From NCBI GenBank assembly GCA_009859145.1, contig VRVR01000036.1, forward strand, positions 224,972 to 288,971: a stretch of 64,000 nt of DNA. The letters are read 5' to 3'. Positions 48,922-59,044 of the stretch are shown one piece after another. The notes under the pieces are model-generated. The model saw only the letters and a list, made by a program, of their open reading frames with translations, was not told the origin of the DNA and made no database searches. Positions within the stretch are counted from its first letter, which is position 1. Each line of letters begins with the position of its first letter. The translations under genes were made by a program, and so were the position numbers. This stretch comes from Andalucia godoyi. Taxonomy: Eukaryota > Discoba > Jakobea > Jakobida > Andaluciidae.

Positions 48922-51900
48922 ATGGAGTCTCTACTAAGCATCAGTTTGAACAATGAGGATGTGTCGACTCTGAATAATGTGTCACTGGTTGATCTCGACA
49001 AAATGAGCAATTTGGATGTGGATTTAGATCTGGACAACGACGACATTTTGAAAGATGCCACTGAAATGTTCAAAACCTCAGTTTCGACAAGAGTGAAATT
49101 CCGTCAGTGTGTAGCCAAGATTCACGACAAGGTGAAAGACTCGGGAATGGACACAAAGTCAGCTTTTCGGACGCTGAAACTAGTGCTCTCCGTGCAACGG
49201 TGTGCGAGGAGATTCCTTGCGATCCGAGAGAAAAATCGCAGATTAGTATCGAAATACATAGAAGAAGAAGAGAAGGAGGAAGCTGATCGGCGAAGGAAAC
49301 TTGAAGAAGGTCTTGTGTTTCTCGACAAGATTCAGCGCCAAGCTTCCGAAGCGGATTTTCGAGTATTGAATCGCCACAAGAGTGCAATTTCCAGGAATTC
49401 GGGTGCCGTTATTCTTCGATACTGGAAGAGGTACAGATCCAGATACCTGTATAATAAGAAGCGCAAAATTGCGGCGCAGAAAATATTCATGTTCTGGAAA
49501 CGGACATTCAACCGTCGCCGATTGAAACGTGTCATCGAGGATGCGATCCTGCAACGTCGATCCAGACACGCGACGCAAGATGCGAATCGTGGTGACACTC
49601 GAGAATCGAAGGTTCGATTGCTGCAAAAGATAGTGCGAGGATACTTGGCTCGTCGCAAGTTCTTGCATGCGCTGACATTGAGAGCACTTGAAGAGGAGGA
49701 ATTGGAGGACGAGAAGAGGCGCATTGCTCTGGAAGAAGGATTGAAATTCCTGGATGCCCAAAAGAAGCAGCAGAGCGACCGCGACATGAAATTTCTACGT
49801 CGGCATGACAGCGCTCGTCGTCTGCATGCTGCAGGCTTGATCGCCAAGTACTGGCAATCCCACCAAGCACAAGTTCTCCAAAACAGACGGCGAAATGGCG
49901 CAGCATGCAAAATATGGCAGTGGTGGAGAAGAAGCATCTGCAGGGAGTCCCTTCGTGCGTTTGTCGAGAATGCAGTGCAAAAGCGACGCTCTGCTCGAGC
50001 GCTGTCAGATCAGATGACGAGAGACATTTTAAGTGCGAGCGCTCTTCTTGCCGAAGAGAACTCCGAGGTTGATGTAGTGGTACACGCAGAAGCAAACGAG
50101 AGAAGCATTCGTTTACAGCGGAGCTGCGCCGGAGTAGAAGACACTGATGAAGAAGATTTGCACGCAATCAGGAGTGGTTCAACCTCTTGCGAACGAGATC
50201 AAGAGGGGCATTATCCAGAGGCTAAGGATCCGGAGAGGGAGTTGGAATTGCCTGGACAACGTGACATGAGTGACGATGCAGCGATTTCAGATCCCGCTGA
50301 ACCCCAAACGAGTTCTCGATGTGAAGAAGAAGACGACGAAGACGAAGACGAAGCTGATAATTGCCGTGGTGATATGGCGACGACAGATCAGGACGAGGTG
50401 ATTGGGAATGAGAGTGAGATGGAGGAACGTGTACAATCAGAATCAGATGAAAGTCCCATTGCTGACGAGAAATTTGCAGATGAAGATGGCACTTTGGAAG
50501 ATCGTCAAGATGAATATCATTCTTTGAAGGACGGTGATCACGAGAATCTGGATGCTGAAATGTATGTATCGCGGACCGGTGATGACAACAGCGAGCTCGA
50601 CGTGCGGAGGCAGGACGATGTGGATGCGGAGGCAGACTCGGAATCTTCTCGGGATTCCGGGATGCTTGTCGATGACGAGTCAGAAAGGGTGGATGATCCC
50701 AGTACGGGCTGTTCTGCGCGAGCCGACGAAAGAACGGCTTCGGGACGCCACGAAGCTTCTGTGAATGACGACGACTCGATGCATTCCGTCTCTCACGAGG
50801 ATGTGGACGACTTCGAATCGAAAGAACTGACGTGCGGAACTGCCACAGCGGAAATAGGCTCTCCCGAATTGGTCCGCATTCCAAACGTTTCGAGTGTTCA
50901 AGACGGAATCGGCTCTTATCGCTATGCAAAATCAAGTGCCACTGGCATGTCAACTGTCGATGACCCTGATCGCGAACGATTCTCTTCTTATTTAAGCTCA
51001 ATTCGCCGAGAACGAGAAGAACGAGAGGCCACCTTCTTCAGCACCAAAGTCGAGAACGTTAAAGAAAAAAGTCGGGGAAAGATTGCACCAGGACCCCTGA
51101 AGCGTCAGCCAAACTGCAAGCCTACAGACGAAGATATTTTGGATGAAAGGCGCGAATTTGAAGCGCTTCGTTCTGCTATCCAGCGCTCAACTGCTTCTTC
51201 GTCCCAGACTCCTGACGTATCTGCATCTGTTTTGGACCGTGTTCATATTCGGATGGAAGAAGCAAAACGCAAGGAGCGGTCGCTTCTTCGTAACATCTTC
51301 TCTGGAGCCAGCCATGATTACAGGGACATCGACCACGAACGATCAAAACGCAAGCATGTGCACCCCAGTGCGTTGCGGGATCGGCATTCTATGCGACAGC
51401 CTCCTGATTCCTCTGACAACTCTGCCATTGCTTCCGACACTGCATCGTCCACCGAGCAAACGAGGGCGTTACGCGGCCGGAATTTTCCCTCGAGTCCACC
51501 TGTTGCAACATCCAAAGCAGCTGATTCTCTGTCGTCGAAACCGGTTTCCGCAGCGAGAACTCGTGATCTGCAGCCAAAGACTGCCGTGCGCTCGCCATCC
51601 GTCATGATGGCCCGAAAGGATGCAGATCACAAGACGCAATCACCACCTTCTGAGGATCCGCTGGATGTCCTGATGCACATGCAAGAGAAACAGTCGTATC
51701 AACAATCTTTGACTCTGACGATTGCACACATTGATGTAGCCTCGACCAGGAAATCCAATGTTCGTGATGAAGGCAGCAAGGAGAATGGCGAGGAGAATGG
51801 CGAGGAGAATAACGAGGAGAATGGCGAGGAGGGTGCTGACGAGGAGTCCTACGAAAGTAACAGCAATAACAGTGATTTTCAATCTCGATCATGTCGGATG

Positions 51901-54900
51901 AGCGCAAAGGATGAAGAAACGCCAATGTGGTTGCCGATTTCAGAAGAAGACGCAAAATCGCTTCGATTGATGGATGATCTACTCGAAGAGGTCGATGCGT
52001 CGTCCGCAGTGAAAGAGTGCTGCCCATTAGAGATCCCGAGCGTGTTGCGCGACGCTATCTTGGACAGGATTGAATACGCCACGAAACCGCGACCTGCTGG
52101 ATCGAAAAGACCCTCAAAGCCTGCGACTGCGGCACTGGCTGGGAAGAAGCCTTCGACGGCTGATGCCGTTCCACCACCTGCTTCGATCGATGTTTCGAGA
52201 ATGATACCGTGCATGGTTGATGCTGCAGTGGTGCTGGCTGAGAGACTGCTGGACGATCGCGAATCTCTTGAAAACGCGCTGAATGAAGAGACTGATCGAG
52301 TAACGTTTGAAATTCTTGCTTGTCAAGCTGTCCCGGTTGCCAGAGTGGGATACGAATACCGGCCCTTTTTTTCTAAAAGCGGGGACGAAATCTGGTTTAG
52401 TGATGATTTTCGTTTATTGTCGATGAAGGGATGCACCATCACCCCACCCGTCTGCGCGCCGTTGTCTGGGATCTGCGGTGTTTGTCTCGTCAGTGACCGC
52501 ATCGGCGTATTTCTTCGGTGTGACGGTTTGCTAGTGGCCTTTGACACCTGTGCTCGCGCATGGATGAAAACTGTGTGGGTAGACGTGGCCGATTGCCATG
52601 AGCTGCTAGCTTGCAACCGGGTTTCCTTCTCAAAATCTCAAAATGTCCTTGTTGCCCAATCATCCTCTGTTATCGCGGTGGTGGAAGCGATTTCCCTGAC
52701 GTTGATTCGTGTTATTCAGCTCGATTTCTGTTTTTCCGTGTTTTTCCCCATTGGAGAAGAGTTGTTATTGATTCTGCAGCCAGATGGGAAAATGATGTCC
52801 ATGACAATGCATTGCTCTTCCGATGAGTATGAAGTGGTGGCTGTGTATCACACGAACTGTTTGAGCATCATTTCATCCGGCGACTGGTATCTTTCTGTTT
52901 TAGATTCCGACGAATTCGTTTTGCGTGACGCGACCCTCGAAGAAGTATGGAGGTGCAGAATGTACCACAAGTCGCCGATTGCTGGTTTCGGTGTCCGTGA
53001 TGATTTTCTCATCATTTTCTTTTCAGACGGAGTGTACCACATGTTTTGCATGCATGACATTACTGTGCAACTGGGCATCGATGACGCGCCTTCCTGTGTT
53101 TTGACTGCAGTTCCTGGCTTGTATTCGAAACCGACTGTTTTCAGGTCTCGTTATGGATTCCCTCGTGTTGTGTTTCAATACGGCATCGTATCGTCGGGTG
53201 TACTCAAGTTCAGTTTTTCGACTGCGGAAGATAAATTCCTTTTGGAATCGGTTGTGAATGGTTTGTCAGCGGTGACAGAACTGCAAGTCTGCCGTTGTGT
53301 GGAATCGGTACCAAAACGAAACATCGATCAGTTTGAGCGATCGAGAGACGTTGATTCGCGTGTGGCACTCGGGATCGCAGCTTCCGCTTGCGAGGATGCT
53401 GCTGCACAAGATGACGGAGTTGATGAAGCCACCTCGACTTTACTGTCATCCATCCAGAAGAGTGCTCGTGCACTGGTTTTTACCCCAATGTCAAACTCTG
53501 AATTGATGTCAATGGTCGTTGACCTGCAGCAGTGCTATGATCACGCACTTCCAGGATCGATTGGTTGTTTGTGCGACACAGGACTGGACTGTGGACCCAT
53601 TGATTCCTATGCATCAGAAGAGCCGAAGCGTCAGTGTTGGACGGCCATTCGAGATATTGTGGAATCTTCGGACAGTTTTTCGCAGCTTTTGGAATCCGAA
53701 CAGAATCCCATTCTCCAAGAGTGCTGTGTTTCCGACATGCACCGGAGGCTGAATGATTGCAGGCAGCGTTTGTTGAGCTTACGTGCACGATCTCGGAACA
53801 GGAAATCGGAAGCGTTTTATACCGAGTATTCCGCATCTCCTCGTGCAGACAGCCCCCGCGGCTCGTCGGACGGCGTTGCACCTTGGTCAAGCATATCGGG
53901 AAATGGCACCAATCGCATTCCCCTGTCATGCTTCCTCCTTGAACGGGGCACCTTTCTCAGAGATCAATCGATTCGGCTCTTGTTCCGAAATGTGTGTGCT
54001 TGGTTCGTTGAGCATCCGCCGGCATCTCGTTTCCAACTGGACCCGGCACTCCTCATTGTGAATGTTCCGGAAGGCACAGTGTTCTACAAAGACTACGACT
54101 CCACAACAACACAGGCTCCTACGCCGACATGTTTTACTCCCCCAGAGTATTTCGACGTGGACAGTGTTCATGGACAGACACCATCAGTGGTATTTTCACT
54201 GGGGATGCTGCTATTCGCAATGTACAGTGGACTTGCTTCCACTCAGTCTTACAGCGACGAACTAGCTTCATACCGACGGGATCGTCCGCGGACGGTTCAT
54301 TCCGCCTCGTGTCCTGCTCGGGATTTTGAGTTCCAATTGGACGATTCTCTTTTGCCGATTCCTGCACGAAGCCTGGTTCGTGATTGTGTACGGATCAGCT
54401 CGCATTCTCGGCTCACTTTGGGCAGCATTTTGTCCCAGGAATATTGCAACGTCTCACACGATGGAGCTAGCGGCGGGGTGCAAGTGGAATCTGATGGATT
54501 TGCAACGACTGCTGTTGATTGGTGTCTTTCAGCCTGCAGTAGTGATCTCGCTGCATGCATGCATCTGGAATGTCTCGATCGATCGCGTCGAGCTCTGATC
54601 CGTCACGTGTTCGGTGCTGACGATTCCACTTTGCAGAAGCGTTTGTTTCGGGAAATTTGGACGTCTGGGCGCCTGAAGGGTTTATTCGACGCTGCTGCAG
54701 CAGACCCGGAATCGCTGACCGACGTTCTCAACTGGGTGGAAGCGTTTCATTTCCACGCAGACGACGCTGTGTTTTCGCAGTTCTTCGAATTCCTTTCGCA
54801 GATTTTATTGGGTGATCTATCAGTCGTCTCCAGAGAGAGGAGGAACTGCAGAGACGTGGCTGCTTTTTGGTTGAAAAAGGCGGTTTCGTCATGGCTAAAT

Positions 54901-55851
54901 GACACATGTCCGGATGCTCGGTCCTTTAGTGCACTGCACCAGTTGCACGCGATTGTCTGCTCGTTGACTGGCATTCCAGCAGAGTCTGTGGACTCTAAAA
55001 CTGCGAGAGTGAGGATCAAGAATGCACTTCTGAGCATTTGCAACTCCGTGAGGCAGTATTCTGCTGAAACATGTGGGTTGTTGGCGGGATGGTCCGTTTT
55101 CTCTGGGGTTCTGACGAAATTTTACTTCGGCGAGGAGGCTGTCGAAGTTCGCGATTGTTTTGTTAGCTTATGGCGATCCTGTGTGCTTTGTATGGATTCG
55201 GAGAGCGTTGATCGTCTATCAAAGTACCGTTCGTTGTATCATCCTCATGTATCCAATTTTGTTTGCCGATTGTGTGCGTCAGCGTCGCAAACGTCCAATG
55301 TAGCTCCCATATTCGCAACATATGTTCGTTTGTGTCCGCGTCCACTGTTTGTGACAGATATGTGGTGGAAAGGAAAACCGTTGGCGTTCTTGCATGCAGT
55401 CAGTTTGCATCCGATTTCTGTTTCGTATTGGCTCTCCCGCCGAGATGTCCGTCAAGAAGACGCAGACTTTATCAGAAAGCATGCCAACATTGATTTGAAC
55501 TCTGCAGTTTTTGGCAGCGATTGCAGTTTCGAGCACTTGGTTACTATGTCTCCATCGCTACGATTTCTGTGTTACAAGATGTTGAGCGACCAGTCATTGG
55601 CATCTCCTTCTCAGCGCGCAGCCCTTTTTTCGATCCTCAACACCGTCTTGAAGAGTCAGTGGGATTATTCGTTGGCTGCTTTGATGGTCTATATCGTGGC
55701 ATACCTCGGGATGAGCCCTGCAAGCACGTATGAGCGGAATCTCCTTCGGGAATGTGCGGCTGGAATCGTGGAAAAGATCAAATCAGCTGCAAATTCTAAT
55801 GATTTGGAATGCCGCATGACTGCTCTATTGCGTCATGTGACAGGCGAGTGA
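48922..55851 (+). CDS. Giant IQ-motif protein with propeller-like and KIND-like domains
   Basis: A 2,309-residue protein starting at the first in-frame ATG. Residues 86-216 and 231-360 are a tandem duplication, each copy beginning with an IQ-type calmodulin-binding motif (VQRCARRFLAIR at 91-102; LLQKIVRGYLARRKF at 233-247) and containing EEGLxFLD and a W-rich helix. A long acidic Ser/Asp/Glu region (about 365-1000) follows. Residues about 1130-1450 are beta-strand-rich and look like a WD/beta-propeller. Residues about 1665-1841 resemble a KIND domain (catalytically dead kinase C-lobe): FLLERGTFL, a middle LDPALLIV, CFTPPEY, VFSLGMLLFAMYSG, then RDCVRISSHSRLTLGSIL. The last 460 residues are an alpha-solenoid. 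It is probably a Ca/calmodulin-regulated cytoskeletal scaffold, by analogy with Spire-type KIND proteins. Confidence 0.75.
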   Translation: MESLLSISLNNEDVSTLNNVSLVDLDKMSNLDVDLDLDNDDILKDATEMFKTSVSTRVKFRQCVAKIHDKVKDSGMDTKSAFRTLKLVLSVQRCARRFLAIREKNRRLVSKYIEEEEKEEADRRRKLEEGLVFLDKIQRQASEADFRVLNRHKSAISRNSGAVILRYWKRYRSRYLYNKKRKIAAQKIFMFWKRTFNRRRLKRVIEDAILQRRSRHATQDANRGDTRESKVRLLQKIVRGYLARRKFLHALTLRALEEEELEDEKRRIALEEGLKFLDAQKKQQSDRDMKFLRRHDSARRLHAAGLIAKYWQSHQAQVLQNRRRNGAACKIWQWWRRSICRESLRAFVENAVQKRRSARALSDQMTRDILSASALLAEENSEVDVVVHAEANERSIRLQRSCAGVEDTDEEDLHAIRSGSTSCERDQEGHYPEAKDPERELELPGQRDMSDDAAISDPAEPQTSSRCEEEDDEDEDEADNCRGDMATTDQDEVIGNESEMEERVQSESDESPIADEKFADEDGTLEDRQDEYHSLKDGDHENLDAEMYVSRTGDDNSELDVRRQDDVDAEADSESSRDSGMLVDDESERVDDPSTGCSARADERTASGRHEASVNDDDSMHSVSHEDVDDFESKELTCGTATAEIGSPELVRIPNVSSVQDGIGSYRYAKSSATGMSTVDDPDRERFSSYLSSIRREREEREATFFSTKVENVKEKSRGKIAPGPLKRQPNCKPTDEDILDERREFEALRSAIQRSTASSSQTPDVSASVLDRVHIRMEEAKRKERSLLRNIFSGASHDYRDIDHERSKRKHVHPSALRDRHSMRQPPDSSDNSAIASDTASSTEQTRALRGRNFPSSPPVATSKAADSLSSKPVSAARTRDLQPKTAVRSPSVMMARKDADHKTQSPPSEDPLDVLMHMQEKQSYQQSLTLTIAHIDVASTRKSNVRDEGSKENGEENGEENNEENGEEGADEESYESNSNNSDFQSRSCRMSAKDEETPMWLPISEEDAKSLRLMDDLLEEVDASSAVKECCPLEIPSVLRDAILDRIEYATKPRPAGSKRPSKPATAALAGKKPSTADAVPPPASIDVSRMIPCMVDAAVVLAERLLDDRESLENALNEETDRVTFEILACQAVPVARVGYEYRPFFSKSGDEIWFSDDFRLLSMKGCTITPPVCAPLSGICGVCLVSDRIGVFLRCDGLLVAFDTCARAWMKTVWVDVADCHELLACNRVSFSKSQNVLVAQSSSVIAVVEAISLTLIRVIQLDFCFSVFFPIGEELLLILQPDGKMMSMTMHCSSDEYEVVAVYHTNCLSIISSGDWYLSVLDSDEFVLRDATLEEVWRCRMYHKSPIAGFGVRDDFLIIFFSDGVYHMFCMHDITVQLGIDDAPSCVLTAVPGLYSKPTVFRSRYGFPRVVFQYGIVSSGVLKFSFSTAEDKFLLESVVNGLSAVTELQVCRCVESVPKRNIDQFERSRDVDSRVALGIAASACEDAAAQDDGVDEATSTLLSSIQKSARALVFTPMSNSELMSMVVDLQQCYDHALPGSIGCLCDTGLDCGPIDSYASEEPKRQCWTAIRDIVESSDSFSQLLESEQNPILQECCVSDMHRRLNDCRQRLLSLRARSRNRKSEAFYTEYSASPRADSPRGSSDGVAPWSSISGNGTNRIPLSCFLLERGTFLRDQSIRLLFRNVCAWFVEHPPASRFQLDPALLIVNVPEGTVFYKDYDSTTTQAPTPTCFTPPEYFDVDSVHGQTPSVVFSLGMLLFAMYSGLASTQSYSDELASYRRDRPRTVHSASCPARDFEFQLDDSLLPIPARSLVRDCVRISSHSRLTLGSILSQEYCNVSHDGASGGVQVESDGFATTAVDWCLSACSSDLAACMHLECLDRSRRALIRHVFGADDSTLQKRLFREIWTSGRLKGLFDAAAADPESLTDVLNWVEAFHFHADDAVFSQFFEFLSQILLGDLSVVSRERRNCRDVAAFWLKKAVSSWLNDTCPDARSFSALHQLHAIVCSLTGIPAESVDSKTARVRIKNALLSICNSVRQYSAETCGLLAGWSVFSGVLTKFYFGEEAVEVRDCFVSLWRSCVLCMDSESVDRLSKYRSLYHPHVSNFVCRLCASASQTSNVAPIFATYVRLCPRPLFVTDMWWKGKPLAFLHAVSLHPISVSYWLSRRDVRQEDADFIRKHANIDLNSAVFGSDCSFEHLVTMSPSLRFLCYKMLSDQSLASPSQRAALFSILNTVLKSQWDYSLAALMVYIVAYLGMSPASTYERNLLRECAAGIVEKIKSAANSNDLECRMTALLRHVTGE

Positions 55852-56391
55852 TCTGGATGCCAATATCGAAATCCATGGATTCATGAAATGGTGGCAGACT
55901 AATCATAAACCGGTTGCTTTACACGTGTTAGGACCATGTTCATAGATGATGTCTATCGGAGTTATGGATTGCGCAACATCCTTCTGTCATGATCGATCTG
56001 GCATGGGTAGATCGATCCGGAACCTGATGTCCACCGTCTTGTCAGCAGAGGAAACAATGAAAATCTTGAAATCGTGGACCGCTAGCGGTGTGAGGCAGAG
56101 GCTGAATGAAATGATGGCTGATGGTGGTGACCTGCAAAGACAGATCTGAACAGCCATTTATTTCCCGCTGCATGGATTCGAAAAGGTATTCATGCCAACA
56201 TAAGGAATTCTACCACAAGGAGAAAAGCTTCTTTTCCAATTCACCAGATTAGTGCTGCGTGTTTTTTCCTGCTTCTCGACCCTACAATTCTGGAGCGCGC
56301 TTCGCCGAAGACTGCGAATTCCAACGAACACAGAACTTCCGTCTTCTGCACCAGCTGAAAGATCCTGGGAAAAAGAAAGGTCATGTACCAC
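55852..56391. other. 3'-3' spacer, no gene recognised
   Basis: A 540-base convergent spacer with a base composition similar to coding DNA. A 67-codon ATG frame at 55946-56149 (+) has no recognisable motif. I see no RNA gene with confidence. Confidence 0.35.
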
Positions 56392-57069
56392 TTACAAACA
56401 TTTCACCTCAACCGCGGTCGCTGAAACAACACTCATCGGGTCCGAAATTTTCGGAAAGAGATCGACATCAAGAACGTTGTGCAACACGGGTGCGGAGCGC
56501 ATGGCGGAGCAGGTCGACAATGCCGGGTTCCGCAAGACTGTGAATGATGACCAAATAAGCTCCCCGATCAAAATGACGTACGTGGTAAAGACAGTTCCTG
56601 TACGATATGAATCCCAGTACACAACAACAAGAGCAAGAGAGAGCACAACATTCAGAATCACAACTGCAATCGCAATCGCATTCATCCAGTAACAGCGCAT
56701 GTTTTGCACATGCAATCCTCGTTGCACAGTCGGATATATTGCCAGCACTTCCTGGAAGAAATTGTCAGGTTTGGACGCATCCTGGTCAAAGTGTGATATC
56801 AGGAACCGTTCCCGCAACAACAAGAGAGATCGAAAAATGATTACAAAAGCCAGTGCAACAAAATTAAATACCAGTGCAAGAACATTGTAGGGAGTCAGAT
56901 CCGTGAACTGCTGGTCTATCTCACAAGTGCCTCCGTTGTTTTCCGGACATGACTGAGGTACCCATACAGCCAGCAACGTTCCCATCAAGATTTTGTAGAT
57001 GGACAGCGTGGCATGGAAGACAGACTCTAGAACTTCCTTGAAGTCATTCGATAACTGGAAAGCAAACAT
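56392..57069 (-). CDS. Small multispan membrane protein of unknown function
   Basis: About 225 residues from the ATG giving MFAFQLSND; the frame is open 14 codons further upstream without an ATG. Four hydrophobic segments are visible: near residues 22-38, 66-88, 135-158 and 162-180. A Cys/Asn-rich loop (QSCPENNGGTCEID) between the first two may be disulphide-bonded on the non-cytosolic side. A charged cytosolic loop lies between spans 2 and 3. It is followed upstream by another membrane-protein gene on the same strand. I do not recognise the family. Confidence 0.6.
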   Translation of the reverse strand: MFAFQLSNDFKEVLESVFHATLSIYKILMGTLLAVWVPQSCPENNGGTCEIDQQFTDLTPYNVLALVFNFVALAFVIIFRSLLLLRERFLISHFDQDASKPDNFFQEVLAIYPTVQRGLHVQNMRCYWMNAIAIAVVILNVVLSLALVVVYWDSYRTGTVFTTYVILIGELIWSSFTVLRNPALSTCSAMRSAPVLHNVLDVDLFPKISDPMSVVSATAVEVKCL

Positions 57070-57531
57070 GGGAGACCAGAAAGGGGCGCGGACAGATGCA
57101 TGAGATGTCAAAACATGGGGGTGGGAGGAAACGCAGACCTTTTCACGCGACTTGGATTCACTTCACGCAGCTCCGCGGAAACTGAAAGCGCAGAGACCGT
57201 GAAAATGTCAAGGTTAAGAATCACGGAAAAAGAGATTTAAAAGATTCATGCTTCCGACCTCCGCACGCACAGCGAGAAATTTTGCTAGCATGAAAAATAA
57301 AATTGTCGCTCCCCGTGGAATCTTCGCGCTGGCGCTATGACATTTTTTAAATTTTATTTATTTTATTAATTAATTAATTAATTTTGTTTGTTTGTTTGAA
57401 AAAACAAGACGAAAAACTCGGAGGAGGGCCATCGTGCATGAGTGTCGCCAAAAGGAGCTGAGCCGCAGAGACAGGAAGACGTCATACAGCTAGCACTGTG
57501 GCTTTCCCGTTCTTTCAAACAAGAAGAACCA
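57070..57531. other. Intergenic spacer with TTAA/TTTG repeats
   Basis: A 462-base spacer between two minus-strand membrane-protein genes. It holds a TTAA array and TTTG units (about 57365-57400). Short frames at 57442-57686 (+) have no recognisable content. Confidence 0.4.
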
Positions 57532-58566
57532 TCACCACCAGTACACAGGATACTGCCGTGCTTGCTTCAGGTTATTCAAGAAAACACCAAGCATCACAAC
57601 CACTATACTACCCAGTGCGCATGAAACAACTAAGACATAGCCATATGGCAACGCTTCTGATGAGTGCTGAAACTGGAGTGCGATGAGGGCAGTGGAGCAA
57701 GCTGCAGGATGCATGATTCGAAAAACTTGCATCAGCGCAGCTGCAGACGACGCAGCTGCTGCCGCGAGTAAAGCATGGACGATTCCGTACAACTGTGTTG
57801 AACCGGTCAACATCCACAGGATACGAAAGGTGCTTCCGAGAAAGGCCGCCATGATATGGGACAAAATGACGGATCGGGGCTGGGCATTGGGGTTTGCGGG
57901 ATTGGCGAAAATCAAGGCGGTCGATGAAGCAAAGCTACCCATCACCAGAATTTCTGGAAATATGGTCCAAGAAAACAAGGACAGAATGTACAACGTGATA
58001 ATGAGAATAATAAAAGAGAACGCGATTTCACCACCTCGCGGACACTCCGGCGGGGTCTCACCGGGAATCCCTTTCAGCTTTTCGAAATAAATTAAAACCA
58101 AGGAAACAAGAGATTTTGCCCACTGCAGCTGTTTCTTCGTGGTCCTCTGTAACGTAATCCGTGCGCGCGGCACGTACGTAGAAAGGCTTTGCTTGAGGTT
58201 GACCATCTTGCTCATTACACGTCGCTGGGTTACTGATTCACGGACGTTATGCGGAAAATCGGTTGGAATATTCGAAGTCGAATGGTCGGCAGTCTGTTCT
58301 GCGGCGAGCGAATCCGGGAAGGAGTCAGCCAGACGGACACCATCATAAATACGCACTTCGAAATCGCAGTCGAGCATGAAGTCACCACTGTAGCTTCCAG
58401 TGGTGTGTGCGGAGGCGTCCGACATGTCGTCCACGTTGAGTCCTCCGCTAACCAGACAAATTCCAAAGAGAATGCCTCCACAACATTCCTCGTTCAGGCC
58501 AGGGAAGTTGTCGAAGTGGGGAGAAAAGAGAACACGGCGCAGAAGAGACGCGGTAAAATGAAACAT
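57532..58566 (-). CDS. HPP-family integral membrane protein
   Basis: Member of the HPP family (PF04982-like), whose plant/cyanobacterial members transport nitrite. Residues 180-200, 204-222, 233-255, 262-280 and 308-332 are hydrophobic. The family core is seen: GSFASSTALIFANP (210-223), then NAQPRSVILSHIMAAFLG (226-244) matching the usual AQPRN..GH pattern, and HPAACSTALIAL (286-297) in place of HPP-A-GATAL. The N-terminal 170 residues are hydrophilic with an acidic segment; ATG at 58425 (residue 48) is an alternative start. It diverges from the H+-ATPase gene. Membrane location (plastid, plasma membrane or other) cannot be determined. Confidence 0.87.
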   Translation of the reverse strand: MFHFTASLLRRVLFSPHFDNFPGLNEECCGGILFGICLVSGGLNVDDMSDASAHTTGSYSGDFMLDCDFEVRIYDGVRLADSFPDSLAAEQTADHSTSNIPTDFPHNVRESVTQRRVMSKMVNLKQSLSTYVPRARITLQRTTKKQLQWAKSLVSLVLIYFEKLKGIPGETPPECPRGGEIAFSFIILIITLYILSLFSWTIFPEILVMGSFASSTALIFANPANPNAQPRSVILSHIMAAFLGSTFRILWMLTGSTQLYGIVHALLAAAAASSAAALMQVFRIMHPAACSTALIALQFQHSSEALPYGYVLVVSCALGSIVVVMLGVFLNNLKQARQYPVYWW

Positions 58567-59044
58567 TTAAATTTAATATAAAAAAACAGATTTGAGAAAG
58601 ATTTGCAATCGCGGTTAGAGATTTCAAGCTACTCCTGCAAGTCCAGGACCCACTGATCACCGCTTCCTTTCCTCAAATTTTCAGATACATATAGATTTTT
58701 TGAAAAACAGCTGCTGCATTTTCTTTCCGGTGTGAGAGGGAGGGGACACTGTTCAGTACGCAATGCGGTGGTTCCCCCATTCTGGAGCGACCCCGTCCCG
58801 AGAGTTTGTGCGTTCTTCATCGGAGTTGATATCTCTCGGCCACGATACGAGCAGAGGCGAAGAGTTCCCAAAGATTCATTGTTCTGTTAAGGAAAGCTTG
58901 CGCAACGAATCCTAGCACACCACCATGAATCTTCCAAAATGCTTCATTTCGATTTTCTACAAGTGTTCTTTCGCTCGAAAGTGTCTTGAAAGTGTATTTT
59001 CGTAATTCCAATAATGAAGAACTGCCTCTCAGCAACCGAACGAC
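58567..59044. promoter_or_regulatory. Shared upstream region of HPP and H+-ATPase genes
   Basis: A 478-base spacer between two divergent transporter genes. It lacks the microsatellites common in other spacers and has a more balanced base composition. No gene or RNA found. Bidirectional promoter inferred. Confidence 0.45.

Noticed and set aside
55945-56030. Possible C/D-box snoRNA (ATGATGT ... CTGA)
   Set aside because: Only six of seven C-box positions match, with no terminal stem or convincing guide sequence.
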